Origin: Thauera sp. | Lineage (GTDB): Bacteria; Pseudomonadota; Gammaproteobacteria; Burkholderiales; Rhodocyclaceae | Direction of reading: 5' to 3' | Assembly (NCBI GenBank): GCA_023150215.1 | Contig: JAKLLJ010000140.1 | Coordinates: 1 to 8,265, forward strand | Length of the DNA stretch: 8,265 bases | Shown here: one piece after another, positions 1 to 6,148 of the stretch | Layout: each line of letters opens with the position of its first letter | How positions within the stretch are numbered: position 1 is the first letter of the stretch | The notes under the pieces: generated by a model | Database searches by the model: none | What the model was told of the DNA's origin: nothing | What the model saw: the letters and a program-made list of their open reading frames with translations, nothing else | Position numbers and translations under genes: made by a program

Positions 1-421
1 TGACGACGTCGATGCGCGCCGGCAGGCGCGTCGAAGTGGTCGACTCGGCCACGGTGAGGTTCTGGAAGCGCATGCCGGCGGAGAAGCCCAGCTTGTCGGC
101 GAGCCGGCGCGAGCTCATCACCAGGTCGTCACGGGTCTCGATGCCGTGGATGCGGCCGGACGGCGCGTGCTGCCTGAAGAACAGGTCGTACAGGATGAAA
201 CCGAGGTAGGACTTGCCCGCGCCATGGTCGACGAGCTCGATGTCGGGGTGCGCGGCCAGCGCTTCGGCGAGCAGCGGCTCGATGAACTGGTACAGGTGAT
301 AGACCTGCTTGAGCTTGCGCCGGCTGTCCTGGTTGAGCTTGCCGTCGCGGGTCAGGATGTGGAGCTGCTTGAGCAACTCGATCGATTGTTCGGGGCGGAT
401 CTCGGGGTGCTGGGCAGTCAT
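1..421 (-). CDS. SAM-dependent methyltransferase, N-terminal part (cut by window edge)
   Basis: The frame is open from an ATG at 421 to the left edge, giving 140 visible residues with no stop. The start MTAQHPEIRP leads into a helical, charged N-terminal segment (about residues 10-55). A class I methyltransferase motif I follows at residues 64-74 (VDHGAGKSYLG), the SAM-binding glycine loop after a beta strand. A second strand at 91-95 (IHGIE) ends in an acidic residue of the kind that usually contacts the SAM ribose. The GxGKxYL form resembles the Methyltransf_32 group; that assignment is from memory. The substrate cannot be told, since the catalytic part lies outside the window. The gene starts 38 nt after the waaA stop on the same strand, so the two are probably co-transcribed. 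No clear Shine-Dalgarno precedes the ATG. An in-frame TTG two codons upstream is a less likely start. Confidence 0.72.
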   Translation of the reverse strand, partial: MTAQHPEIRPEQSIELLKQLHILTRDGKLNQDSRRKLKQVYHLYQFIEPLLAEALAAHPDIELVDHGAGKSYLGFILYDLFFRQHAPSGRIHGIETRDDLVMSSRRLADKLGFSAGMRFQNLTVAESTTSTRLPARIDVV

Positions 422-459
422 GCGCAAAGGCTGGATGGCGTGGGTCGGGAGGCGAGACT

Positions 460-1734
460 CTACTCCCGTACGGCGCCGTTGCGCAGGTTTGCGAGGATCG
501 CGATGCTGCGTGCGGTCGCGCCCTGGTGGGTGGTCGCGAAGGCCTTGCCGGCGGCCGAGGCGGCTTCGCGGTGCGCAGGGTCGGCGAGCAGGTCGAGCGC
601 GCAGCGCATGCCGGCCTCGACATCGTCCGCGCGCAAGGCCGCCCCCGTGCGCACCGCGTCCTCGGCGACCGCCTGGAAGTTGAAGGTGTGCGGCCCGATC
701 ACCACCGGGGTGCCGACCGCGCAGGCCTCGATCAGGTTCTGTCCGCCGAAGGGCAGCCAGCTGCCACCGAGCAGCGCGACATCGGCGGCGGCGTAGTAGG
801 CGAACATCTCACCCATCGAGTCGCCAAGCAGCACGCGGGTGTGGGGGGCGATCGCCACGTTGGCGCTGCGGCGCTGCAGCGCCAGTCGGCGCGCGCCGGC
901 GAGCGCCGCGCCTTCATCGAAGCGCTGCGGATGGCGCGGCACCAGCAGCAGCAAGGCATCGTCCGGCGCGTGGCGGGCGAAGGCGTCGAGCAGCAGGGCC
1001 TCCTCGCCCTCGCGCGTGCTTGCCGCCAGCACCACGGGGCGTGCACCGATGTGCGCGCGCATCATGGCGCCGAGCGCCAGCATCGGCTGCGGCGGCACGA
1101 TGTCGAACTTGATGTTGCCGGTCACCGTGACCCGGCGCGCACCGAGCTGGGTCAGGCGCGCGGCGTCGGCCGCGGTCTGCGCGCCGATCGCGCCGAGCGC
1201 CTTCAAGGTCAGGGCGGTGAGGACCGGAAGGCGCGCGTAGCGGCGGGCCGAACGTTCCGAGAGGCGTGCGTTGGCGAGCATCACCGGAACGCGGCGGCGC
1301 TTGCAGGCCGCGAGCAGGTTGGGCCACAGCTCGGTCTCCATGATCACCCCGAACAGCGGCCGGAAGTGGCGCAGGAAGGCATGCGCGAAGCAGCCGAGGT
1401 CGTAGGGCAGGTAGGCGCGCAGCACGCGCGGCTCGTCGCGGAACAGCGCCTTCGAGGTGTCGCGTCCGGTGGGGGTCATGTGGGTGATCAGCACGCTGTG
1501 CTCGGGCCATTGCGCGAGCAGGGCGCGCACCAGCGGTTCGGCAGCGCGCGTCTCGCCGACGGAGACCGCGTGCACCCAGATCACGCCCACGGGCGCGCGC
1601 ATGCGGTAACGCCCGAAACGTTCGCCCACGTGGCGCAGGTAGGCGGGCTGGCGCCGCGCCCGCCACAGCAGCCGCAGCAGCACCAGCGGCAGGGCGAAGA
1701 TCCACAACAGGGTGTAAGGCAGGCGGGTCAGCAT
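460..1734 (-). CDS. waaA: 3-deoxy-D-manno-octulosonic acid (Kdo) transferase
   Basis: WaaA (KdtA) transfers Kdo from CMP-Kdo to lipid A precursor at the inner face of the inner membrane, starting the LPS inner core. The 424 residues match the usual length of about 425. Visible features in order: a hydrophobic N-terminal membrane anchor (residues 5-23); GERFG at 37-41, whose Glu38 lines up with the essential acidic residue of the family; VSVGETRAAEPL at 58-69; ETELWPNL at 133-140; GNIKFD at 206-211; PRHPQRF at 266-272; and the GT-B C-terminal donor-site stretch GGSWLPFGGQNLIEA at 323-337. The frame extends 51 codons further upstream, but the ATG at 1734 gives the family's normal N-terminus (MLTRLPYTLLW) and lies 27 nt after a -10 box. 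The gene is divergent from the epimerase and is followed by the methyltransferase. The number of Kdo units added cannot be read from the sequence. Confidence 0.95.
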   Translation of the reverse strand: MLTRLPYTLLWIFALPLVLLRLLWRARRQPAYLRHVGERFGRYRMRAPVGVIWVHAVSVGETRAAEPLVRALLAQWPEHSVLITHMTPTGRDTSKALFRDEPRVLRAYLPYDLGCFAHAFLRHFRPLFGVIMETELWPNLLAACKRRRVPVMLANARLSERSARRYARLPVLTALTLKALGAIGAQTAADAARLTQLGARRVTVTGNIKFDIVPPQPMLALGAMMRAHIGARPVVLAASTREGEEALLLDAFARHAPDDALLLLVPRHPQRFDEGAALAGARRLALQRRSANVAIAPHTRVLLGDSMGEMFAYYAAADVALLGGSWLPFGGQNLIEACAVGTPVVIGPHTFNFQAVAEDAVRTGAALRADDVEAGMRCALDLLADPAHREAASAAGKAFATTHQGATARSIAILANLRNGAVRE

Positions 1735-1761
1735 CGGGGCGGGGTAGGGGACGACGACCGA

Positions 1762-1767
1762 AGTATA
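1762..1767 (-). promoter_or_regulatory. Putative waaA -10 box
   Basis: On the minus strand this reads TATACT, five of six matches to TATAAT. It ends 27 nt before the waaA ATG, so a transcript would carry a leader of about 20 nt. No recognisable -35 lies 16-18 nt upstream; that position is occupied by an inverted repeat. The call rests on sequence match and position only. Confidence 0.45.
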
Positions 1768-1779
1768 AGCAAGGAAGGC

Positions 1780-1800
1780 GACTGCCCGCAGTGGGCGGTC
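1780..1800. repeat. Inverted repeat in the divergent waaA/epimerase promoter region
   Basis: GACTGCCC and GGGCGGTC are 8-nt arms around a 5-nt centre (gcagt). Seven pairs are Watson-Crick and one is a T/G pair, which would be a wobble in RNA. The repeat covers the spot where the waaA -35 element should be, about 18-38 bp upstream of its -10. It could be an operator, or a hairpin of no function in GC-rich DNA. Confidence 0.4.
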
Positions 1801-1846
1801 CGGGCGGGTTGAAGGAAACCGTTCACACTTGGAGCCCGGGCATGCA

Positions 1847-1855
1847 TGCGATAAT
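1847..1855 (+). promoter_or_regulatory. Putative extended -10 promoter of the epimerase gene
   Basis: TGCGATAAT fits the extended -10 form TGnTATAAT, with GATAAT matching five of six bases. It ends 34 nt before the ATG at 1890. The -35 is poor (CTTGGA or TTGGAG near 1828-1834), which an extended -10 can offset. A perfect 10-bp palindrome, GCATGCATGC (1840-1849), overlaps its upstream edge. Confidence 0.45.
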
Positions 1856-1889
1856 CGGTCTCGACATTCCTCCCGCCCTGCGCCCATCC

Positions 1890-2897
1890 ATGAAAATCCT
1901 CGTCACCGGTGCCGCCGGTTTCATCGGCATGCACACCTCGTTGCGCCTGCTCGCGCGCGGCGATGAGGTCGTCGGTCTCGACAACCTCAACGACTACTAC
2001 GACCCCACCCTCAAGGCGGCGCGCCTGGCGCGGCTGCAGCCGCACCCGGCTTTTCGCTTCGTCAAGCTGGACGTGGCCGACCGTGCAGGCATCGAGGCGC
2101 TGTTCGCCGCCGAGCAGTTCGACCGCGTGATCCACCTCGCCGCGCAGGCCGGCGTGCGCTATTCGCTGCACAACCCGCACGCCTACGTCGACAGCAACGT
2201 GGTCGGCTTCATGAACATCCTCGAGGGCTGCCGTCATGCGAAGGTGCAGCACCTGGTGTATGCGTCGAGCTCGAGCGTGTATGGCGGCAACACCAAGATG
2301 CCGTTTTCGGAGCAGGACAGCGTCGATCATCCGGTGAGCATCTACGCGGCGACCAAGAAGGCCAACGAGCTGATGGCGCACACCTACAGCCACCTCTACG
2401 GCCTGCCCACCACCGGGCTGCGCTTCTTCACCGTGTATGGTCCCTGGGGGCGGCCGGACATGGCGCTGTTCCTGTTCACCAAGGCGATCCTGGAAGGCCG
2501 CCCGATCGACGTCTTCAACCACGGCCGCATGCGGCGCGACTTCACCTACGTCGACGACATCGTCGAGGGGGTGCTGCGCACCATCGACCGCGTTGCCGAG
2601 CCCGACCCGGCCTTCGATCCGCTGCAGCCCAACCCGGGTACCGGCAGCGCTCCCTATCGCGTGTTCAATATCGGCAACCACGATCCCGTGGACCTGATGG
2701 CGTTCATCGCCGCGATCGAGGACGCCCTCGGGACTACCGCGCAGAAGAACTTTCTGCCGCTGCAGGACGGTGATGTGCCGGCGACCTATGCCGACACGAG
2801 CGCGCTCGACGCGTGGACCGGGTTTGCCCCGGCGACCAGCGTGCGTGATGGCGTGGGCCGCTTCGTGGCTTGGTACAAGGACTATTACCGGGTCTGA
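1890..2897 (+). CDS. NAD-dependent epimerase, UDP-glucuronate 4-epimerase type
   Basis: This is an extended short-chain dehydrogenase/reductase of 335 residues. It likely interconverts UDP-glucuronate and UDP-galacturonate in the cytoplasm, supplying acidic sugar for LPS or capsule. Visible features: the NAD-binding loop GAAGFIG at residues 7-13; DNLNDYYD at 31-38, typical of this subfamily; the Ser-rich strand ASSSSVYG at 125-132 holding the catalytic Ser/Thr position; the catalytic pair Tyr152 and Lys156 in YAATK; RFFTVYGPWGRPDMA at 178-192; and RRDFTYVDDIV at 215-225. The last two blocks are characteristic of UDP-glucuronate 4-epimerases rather than GalE, but substrate is inferred from similarity only. 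The ATG at 1890 places the glycine loop correctly. Upstream in-frame starts would add a non-conserved tail and overlap the promoter. No Shine-Dalgarno is visible. apaH follows after 69 nt on the same strand. Confidence 0.9.
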   Translation: MKILVTGAAGFIGMHTSLRLLARGDEVVGLDNLNDYYDPTLKAARLARLQPHPAFRFVKLDVADRAGIEALFAAEQFDRVIHLAAQAGVRYSLHNPHAYVDSNVVGFMNILEGCRHAKVQHLVYASSSSVYGGNTKMPFSEQDSVDHPVSIYAATKKANELMAHTYSHLYGLPTTGLRFFTVYGPWGRPDMALFLFTKAILEGRPIDVFNHGRMRRDFTYVDDIVEGVLRTIDRVAEPDPAFDPLQPNPGTGSAPYRVFNIGNHDPVDLMAFIAAIEDALGTTAQKNFLPLQDGDVPATYADTSALDAWTGFAPATSVRDGVGRFVAWYKDYYRV

Positions 2898-2958
2898 TCC
2901 GCGGCCTTCGCCCGCTCTTCAACGCTCGATCCGCCGCGGACTCCGGTCCGGCGGCGGC

Positions 2959-2962
2959 AGGA
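2959..2962 (+). promoter_or_regulatory. Ribosome binding site of apaH
   Basis: AGGA lies 4 nt before the ATG at 2967. The spacing is short but it is the only purine-rich match. It supports this start, which also places the first metal motif at residue 7 as expected for ApaH. Confidence 0.45.
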
Positions 2963-2966
2963 ATCG

Positions 2967-3764
2967 ATGGCTACCTACGCAATCGGAGACATCCAGGGCT
3001 GCTACGCACCCCTCGATCGCATGCTCGACCGGATCGCCTTCGATCCCGCCGTCGACCGGCTGTGGATCGTCGGCGACCTGGTCAACCGCGGTCCCGAGTC
3101 GCTGCGCGTGCTGCGCTTTCTGCGCGGGCTGGGCAATGCGGCGTGCATCGTACTCGGCAATCACGATCTCTACCTGTTGATGGTGGCTGCGGGCCTGAAG
3201 CGGCGCGATGGCGACGACACGCTGTTCCAGGTGCTGGAGGCGCCCGATCGCGACGAGCTGCTCGAGTGGCTCAGTTATCTGCCGCTACTGCAGGTTCATG
3301 GCGACCATGTGCTGGTGCACGCCGGCCTGCTGCCCGGATGGACGGTGACACGCGCACAGGCGCTGGCCGGCGAGGTGGGGGCGGCGCTGGCCGGGCCGAA
3401 ATCGCGCGAGTTCCTGCTTCATCTCGCCGGCAACCGGCCCGATCGCTGGTCGGACGGCCTCAAGGGCTGGGATCGCCTGCGCGTGATCGTCAATGCGCTG
3501 ACCCGGCTGCGCTTCTGCACGGCGCAGGGGCATATGGACCTGCGCGCCAAGGGCGCACCGCACAAGGCGCCGCCGGGCATGCTGCCGTGGTTTCGCGTCC
3601 CCGACCGCTTCAGCCGCACCCATACCATCGTGTGCGGACACTGGTCGGCGCTGGGGTTCTATCGCGAGCCCGGGCTGATCGCGCTCGATTCGGGCTGCGT
3701 GTGGGGCGGCAAGCTTACCGCCTTGCGCATCGAGGATGACGTGGTGTTCCAGGTGCCGGGGTGA
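2967..3764 (+). CDS. apaH: Symmetrical bis(5'-nucleosyl)-tetraphosphatase
   Basis: ApaH splits diadenosine tetraphosphate (Ap4A) symmetrically into two ADP and, as shown in E. coli, also removes Np4 caps from RNA. The 265 residues fit the family (about 270-280). The metallophosphoesterase motifs are all present in order: GDIQG at residues 7-11, GDLVNRGP at 36-43, GNHD at 64-67, HAG at 118-120 and GHW at 224-226, then the conserved tail DSGCVWGGKL at 241-250. No metal ligand or catalytic residue appears to be missing. The gene is 69 nt downstream of the epimerase and may be co-transcribed with it; no strong promoter is visible in the gap. In E. coli apaH sits in a different setting (with ksgA/apaG), so the pairing with a sugar epimerase carries no obvious functional meaning. 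Confidence 0.95.
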   Translation: MATYAIGDIQGCYAPLDRMLDRIAFDPAVDRLWIVGDLVNRGPESLRVLRFLRGLGNAACIVLGNHDLYLLMVAAGLKRRDGDDTLFQVLEAPDRDELLEWLSYLPLLQVHGDHVLVHAGLLPGWTVTRAQALAGEVGAALAGPKSREFLLHLAGNRPDRWSDGLKGWDRLRVIVNALTRLRFCTAQGHMDLRAKGAPHKAPPGMLPWFRVPDRFSRTHTIVCGHWSALGFYREPGLIALDSGCVWGGKLTALRIEDDVVFQVPG

Positions 3765-3765
3765 G

Positions 3766-3786
3766 AGCAGGGGTGAGGTCCCCGCT
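3766..3786 (+). terminator. Weak hairpin after apaH, possible terminator
   Basis: AGC-A-GGGG and CCCC-GCT form a 7-bp stem with one bulged A and a 6-nt loop, starting 2 nt after the apaH stop. It lies in the 100-bp convergent gap before the acyltransferase stop. There is no T tract, so it is not a classical intrinsic terminator. Its placement is the main support. Confidence 0.3.
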
Positions 3787-3864
3787 GTCTGCACGCGGCC
3801 GCCAGAGCGCCCGGTCGCGTCATCCCCGGCCGTCAGCGGGCGTTGCGCGAGGTCGGCGCGGCGC

Positions 3865-4713
3865 TCACTCGTAACTCGCCGGCACGACCCCGATCGCCCG
3901 TGCGATTTCAGCTCGCGCCTGCGCGGCGAGCGTGCGCCGGTCGATGCCGTGCGCAGTGGCGATCGGCGGTGCCACGGTGATGCGTGCAACCGTGCGCGGA
4001 GCGGCGATGATGTTGGCGATGCATTCACCCAGGCTCATGTCGCCGATGTAGGCGGCGGCGTCGCTGAAGCGGTCGTCGGGGCTGCGGTACTGCAGCGCCA
4101 GGGGCTGCACCGGGTGGCCGCAGGCGATCGCCGGCTGCAGCAGGGCGGCGTGAAAGTGCAGCAGGGTGCTGCCGTCGGTGGTCGTGCCCTCGGGGAAGAT
4201 CGCCACGTTGCAGGCAGCGTCGAGCAGGGCGGCGGTTTCCTCGTTGATGATGCGGGCGTGGCCGCGGCTGCCGCGACGCAGGAAGATGGTGTCGTTCTTC
4301 GCCGCCAGCCAGCCGATCACCGGCCAGGCGCGCACCTCCGCCTTGGACACGAAGGCCGCCGGGGCGAGCGCGTTGATCACGAAGATGTCGATCCACGAGA
4401 TGTGATTGGCGACCAGCATGCAGCCCGCGGACACCGCCTCGCCGCGGGGCTCCAGGCGCAGGCCGAGCACCTGCAGCAGGCGCCGTGACCAGCGCTGGCG
4501 CAAGGACTGGTGGGTGGCACGGCCGGTGAAGGGGTGAACGAGCACGATGGTCAGCACGCCCTGCACGAGGTGCACGGCCAGCCGCGACCACCGCCAGGCG
4601 CGCAGCAGCGCGCCGGCGTGGGAGGTGGCCGGAACGGGGGCGGCCACGTCATGCGGGGCGGAGTGAAGCGCGTTGGTGGCGGGCGCGTTTCCGGCCTGGG
4701 CGGCGGCGTTCAT
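3865..4713 (-). CDS. olsA: 1-acyl-glycerol-3-phosphate / lyso-ornithine lipid O-acyltransferase family
   Basis: This is a PlsC-type acyltransferase of 282 residues. The Ala/Pro-rich start (residues 1-33) precedes a probable membrane segment (about 43-60). The acyltransferase block follows: NHISWID at 103-109 contains the HX4D catalytic His104 and Asp109, FLRRGSR at 144-150 is the second motif, and FPEGTTTDG at 173-181 is the acceptor-phosphate motif. It would act at the inner membrane with acyl-ACP or acyl-CoA. PlsC proteins make phosphatidic acid, while OlsA relatives acylate lyso-ornithine lipid. The olsB-like gene just upstream (38 nt to this ATG) favours the second role, though some OlsA proteins do both. 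Two adjacent ATGs (4716 and 4713) are possible starts; 4713 has better spacing (7 nt) from AGGA. The symbol is an inference from context. Confidence 0.82.
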   Translation of the reverse strand: MNAAAQAGNAPATNALHSAPHDVAAPVPATSHAGALLRAWRWSRLAVHLVQGVLTIVLVHPFTGRATHQSLRQRWSRRLLQVLGLRLEPRGEAVSAGCMLVANHISWIDIFVINALAPAAFVSKAEVRAWPVIGWLAAKNDTIFLRRGSRGHARIINEETAALLDAACNVAIFPEGTTTDGSTLLHFHAALLQPAIACGHPVQPLALQYRSPDDRFSDAAAYIGDMSLGECIANIIAAPRTVARITVAPPIATAHGIDRRTLAAQARAEIARAIGVVPASYE

Positions 4714-4751
4714 CATGGATTCCTGCGTGCGCGGGGGGCGAGTGGCGTGGT

Positions 4752-5519
4752 TCAGTCCTTGCGTCCCATGAAGTGGCGGGCGTAGCGTGAATCCACGCGG
4801 CCGATCGGCAGCAGGATCGGCAGGTCGGCCGTATTGAAATCGGGGTCCCAGGCCGGCTCGCCGCAAATCCACGCGCCCGCGCGCAGGTAACCCTTGATCA
4901 GCGGCGGCGCTTCGGTGTCGAGGTCGCCGCGCAGGCTGTCGAGCGGCAGCGGGCAGCGCGGGAAAACGTGGTATTCGAGCGGGGCGCTATGCTGCTCGCG
5001 CAGCCGATTATACAGGCTGGCCGCGCCATGCCCGCCGTCGGCCATGCTCACTGAGGCGCAGCCGATCAGGTAGTCGTAGCCGTTTTCCTGCATGTAGCGC
5101 GCCAGCCCCGACCACAGCAACGCGATCACCGCGCCGCTGCGGTATTCGGCGTCGATGCACGAGCGGCCGATCTCGACCAGGCGGCTGCGCAGATGCTGCA
5201 GGCGGGTGAGGTCGAATTCGTTCTCGGAGTAGTAACCCCCCACCCGGCGCGCCGCCGTGGGTGACAGGATGCGGTAGGTGCCGACGATGCGTCCGGCGTC
5301 CTCGTCGCGCACGATCAGGTGCTCGCAGAAGGGATCGTAGATGTCCCGATCCACGCCGGGGCTGCGGGTCGGCAGGCGCGCGCCCATCTCGTCGGCAAAC
5401 ACGCGATAGCGCAGCTTTTGCGCCTCGAGGATCTCGGTCTCGCTGGTGGCGAGGCCGACATGCAGGTTGCGCGACCGGCGCGCGGCGCCGTCCTGGCGGG
5501 GCTGGAGGTGCTGGAGCAT
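4752..5519 (-). CDS. olsB: L-ornithine N-alpha-acyltransferase-like GNAT protein
   Basis: OlsB transfers a 3-hydroxyacyl group from acyl carrier protein to the alpha-amino group of ornithine, giving lyso-ornithine lipid, the first step of phosphorus-free ornithine lipid synthesis. The 255 residues show family blocks in order: LRYRVFADEMGA at 36-47, CEHLIV at 65-70, VGTYRIL at 79-85, GGYYSENEFDL at 94-104, VEIGRSCIDAEYR at 115-127, LLWSGLARY at 134-142, LIGCASVS at 151-158, PPLIKGYLRAGAWI at 205-218 and DFNTADLPILL at 227-237. These are typical of OlsB and of the related 'hemolysin-like' GNAT proteins, which are its main alternative identity. GGAA lies 8 nt before the ATG as a weak ribosome site. 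The olsA-like gene follows 38 nt later on the same strand, supporting a two-step operon. Confidence 0.85.
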   Translation of the reverse strand: MLQHLQPRQDGAARRSRNLHVGLATSETEILEAQKLRYRVFADEMGARLPTRSPGVDRDIYDPFCEHLIVRDEDAGRIVGTYRILSPTAARRVGGYYSENEFDLTRLQHLRSRLVEIGRSCIDAEYRSGAVIALLWSGLARYMQENGYDYLIGCASVSMADGGHGAASLYNRLREQHSAPLEYHVFPRCPLPLDSLRGDLDTEAPPLIKGYLRAGAWICGEPAWDPDFNTADLPILLPIGRVDSRYARHFMGRKD

Positions 5520-5563
5520 GGCCTAGGTTCCGTCATAGTGGGTCGGGCCATTCTGGAAAGACG

Positions 5564-5610
5564 GCGTTGCGGCGCAGTGACGCGGTGGTTACGATGCGAT
5601 GACGCAACGC
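5564..5610. repeat. 8-bp inverted repeat flanking the HIT gene promoter region
   Basis: GCGTTGCG (5564-5571) and CGCAACGC (5603-5610) are exact reverse complements separated by 31 bp, in the divergent region between olsB and the HIT gene. The left arm overlaps a possible -35 and the right arm falls near the expected transcription start. It may be a pair of half-sites for a regulator, or chance in GC-rich DNA. Confidence 0.35.
5567..5595 (+). promoter_or_regulatory. Possible promoter of the HIT-family gene
   Basis: TTGCGG (5567-5572) and TACGAT (5590-5595) are spaced by 17 bp. They match the -35 and -10 consensus at three and four of six bases. The -10 ends 35 nt before the HIT start codon. 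The matches are weak, and the position is the better argument. Confidence 0.3.
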
Positions 5611-5615
5611 ACCAC

Positions 5616-5620
5616 GGAGG
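5616..5620 (+). promoter_or_regulatory. Ribosome binding site of the HIT-family gene
   Basis: GGAGG is a strong Shine-Dalgarno sequence 10 nt before the ATG at 5631. It decides that start over the longer open frame that extends well upstream, antisense to olsB. Confidence 0.65.
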
Positions 5621-5630
5621 ACGACCCGCC

Positions 5631-6080
5631 ATGCCACCGACCAACACCCCCGATCACGACGCCAGCTGCGTCTTCTGTCGCATCGTGTGCGGCGAACTGC
5701 CGGCGGCAAAGGTGCATGAGGATGCCGACACGCTGGTCATCATGGACATCCAGTCGGTCAATCCCGGCCACATGCTGGTGCTGGTTAAGCCGCACCGCGC
5801 CAACATCTATGCGCTCGACGACGCGCTCGCCGGCGCGGTGTTCCGCACCGCAGCGCGCATGGCCCGTGCCGCCAAGCAGGCCTTCGGCTGCGAAGGGGTG
5901 ACGCTGTTCCAGGCCAACGAGAAGGCCGGCGCGCAGACCGTGTTCCACTTCCACATCCATGTGCTGCCGCGCTGGGAAGGCGATGGCATGGCCCTGGCCT
6001 GGCCGGTGAAGAACCCGTCGCGCGAGGCGCTCGCGGAGATGGCGGCGAAGCTGCGCGGTGCGCTCGCCGGGCCGGACTGA
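5631..6080 (+). CDS. HIT-family nucleotide hydrolase/transferase
   Basis: This is a 149-residue histidine-triad protein of the usual compact size. The triad HFHIHVL at residues 106-112 (His106, His108, His110) is the nucleotidyl-transfer active site; in this family the last triad His is adenylylated or attacks the alpha-phosphate. CVFC at 13-16 gives two cysteines of the zinc site seen in many bacterial HIT proteins. NPGHMLVLVKPH at 44-55 is the conserved strand before the substrate pocket. Family members hydrolyse adenosine phosphoramidates, dinucleoside polyphosphates or nucleotide conjugates; the substrate cannot be told here. It is likely soluble and cytoplasmic. The gene is divergent from olsB and lies 68 nt before the kinase gene, which has its own -10 box. 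Confidence 0.92.
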   Translation: MPPTNTPDHDASCVFCRIVCGELPAAKVHEDADTLVIMDIQSVNPGHMLVLVKPHRANIYALDDALAGAVFRTAARMARAAKQAFGCEGVTLFQANEKAGAQTVFHFHIHVLPRWEGDGMALAWPVKNPSREALAEMAAKLRGALAGPD

Positions 6081-6111
6081 AGCACCGCCGGGGTGGCCGG
6101 GCGTGGGTGCG

Positions 6112-6117
6112 TATAAT
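6112..6117 (+). promoter_or_regulatory. Putative -10 box of the PfkB-family kinase gene
   Basis: This is a perfect TATAAT ending 31 nt before the kinase ATG, in the 68-nt gap after the HIT gene. TG lies at 6108-6109, one base further upstream than in a standard extended -10. No good -35 is seen 16-18 nt upstream. It suggests the kinase and lipoprotein form a unit that can be transcribed separately from the HIT gene. Confidence 0.5.
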
Positions 6118-6148
6118 CGCGCCGTCTTCAATCCCTCGCCTGCCACCC

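Noticed and set aside
526..1812. A 428-codon open frame on the plus strand, antisense to waaA
   Set aside because: It has no family-like motifs, is rich in Arg, Gly, Gln and His, and mirrors the waaA codons. Long antisense frames are expected at this GC content.
1840..1849. Perfect 10-bp palindrome GCATGCATGC as an operator
   Set aside because: It is only a short alternating repeat and overlaps the extended -10; this is too little to call a separate site.
1728..2681. A 317-codon open frame on the minus strand, antisense to the epimerase
   Set aside because: It is low-complexity, Val/His/Glu/Arg-rich sequence created by the third-position GC bias of the real gene opposite, with no recognisable domain.
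3807..3842. GCGCCCG / CGGGCG pairing in the apaH/olsA gap as a terminator
   Set aside because: The loop exceeds 20 nt and there is no T tract, so it is likely chance pairing in GC-rich DNA.
3285..4028. A 247-codon minus-strand frame spanning the end of apaH and the convergent gap
   Set aside because: It lies antisense to a certain gene and runs into the acyltransferase in a different frame, with no motifs and no ribosome site.
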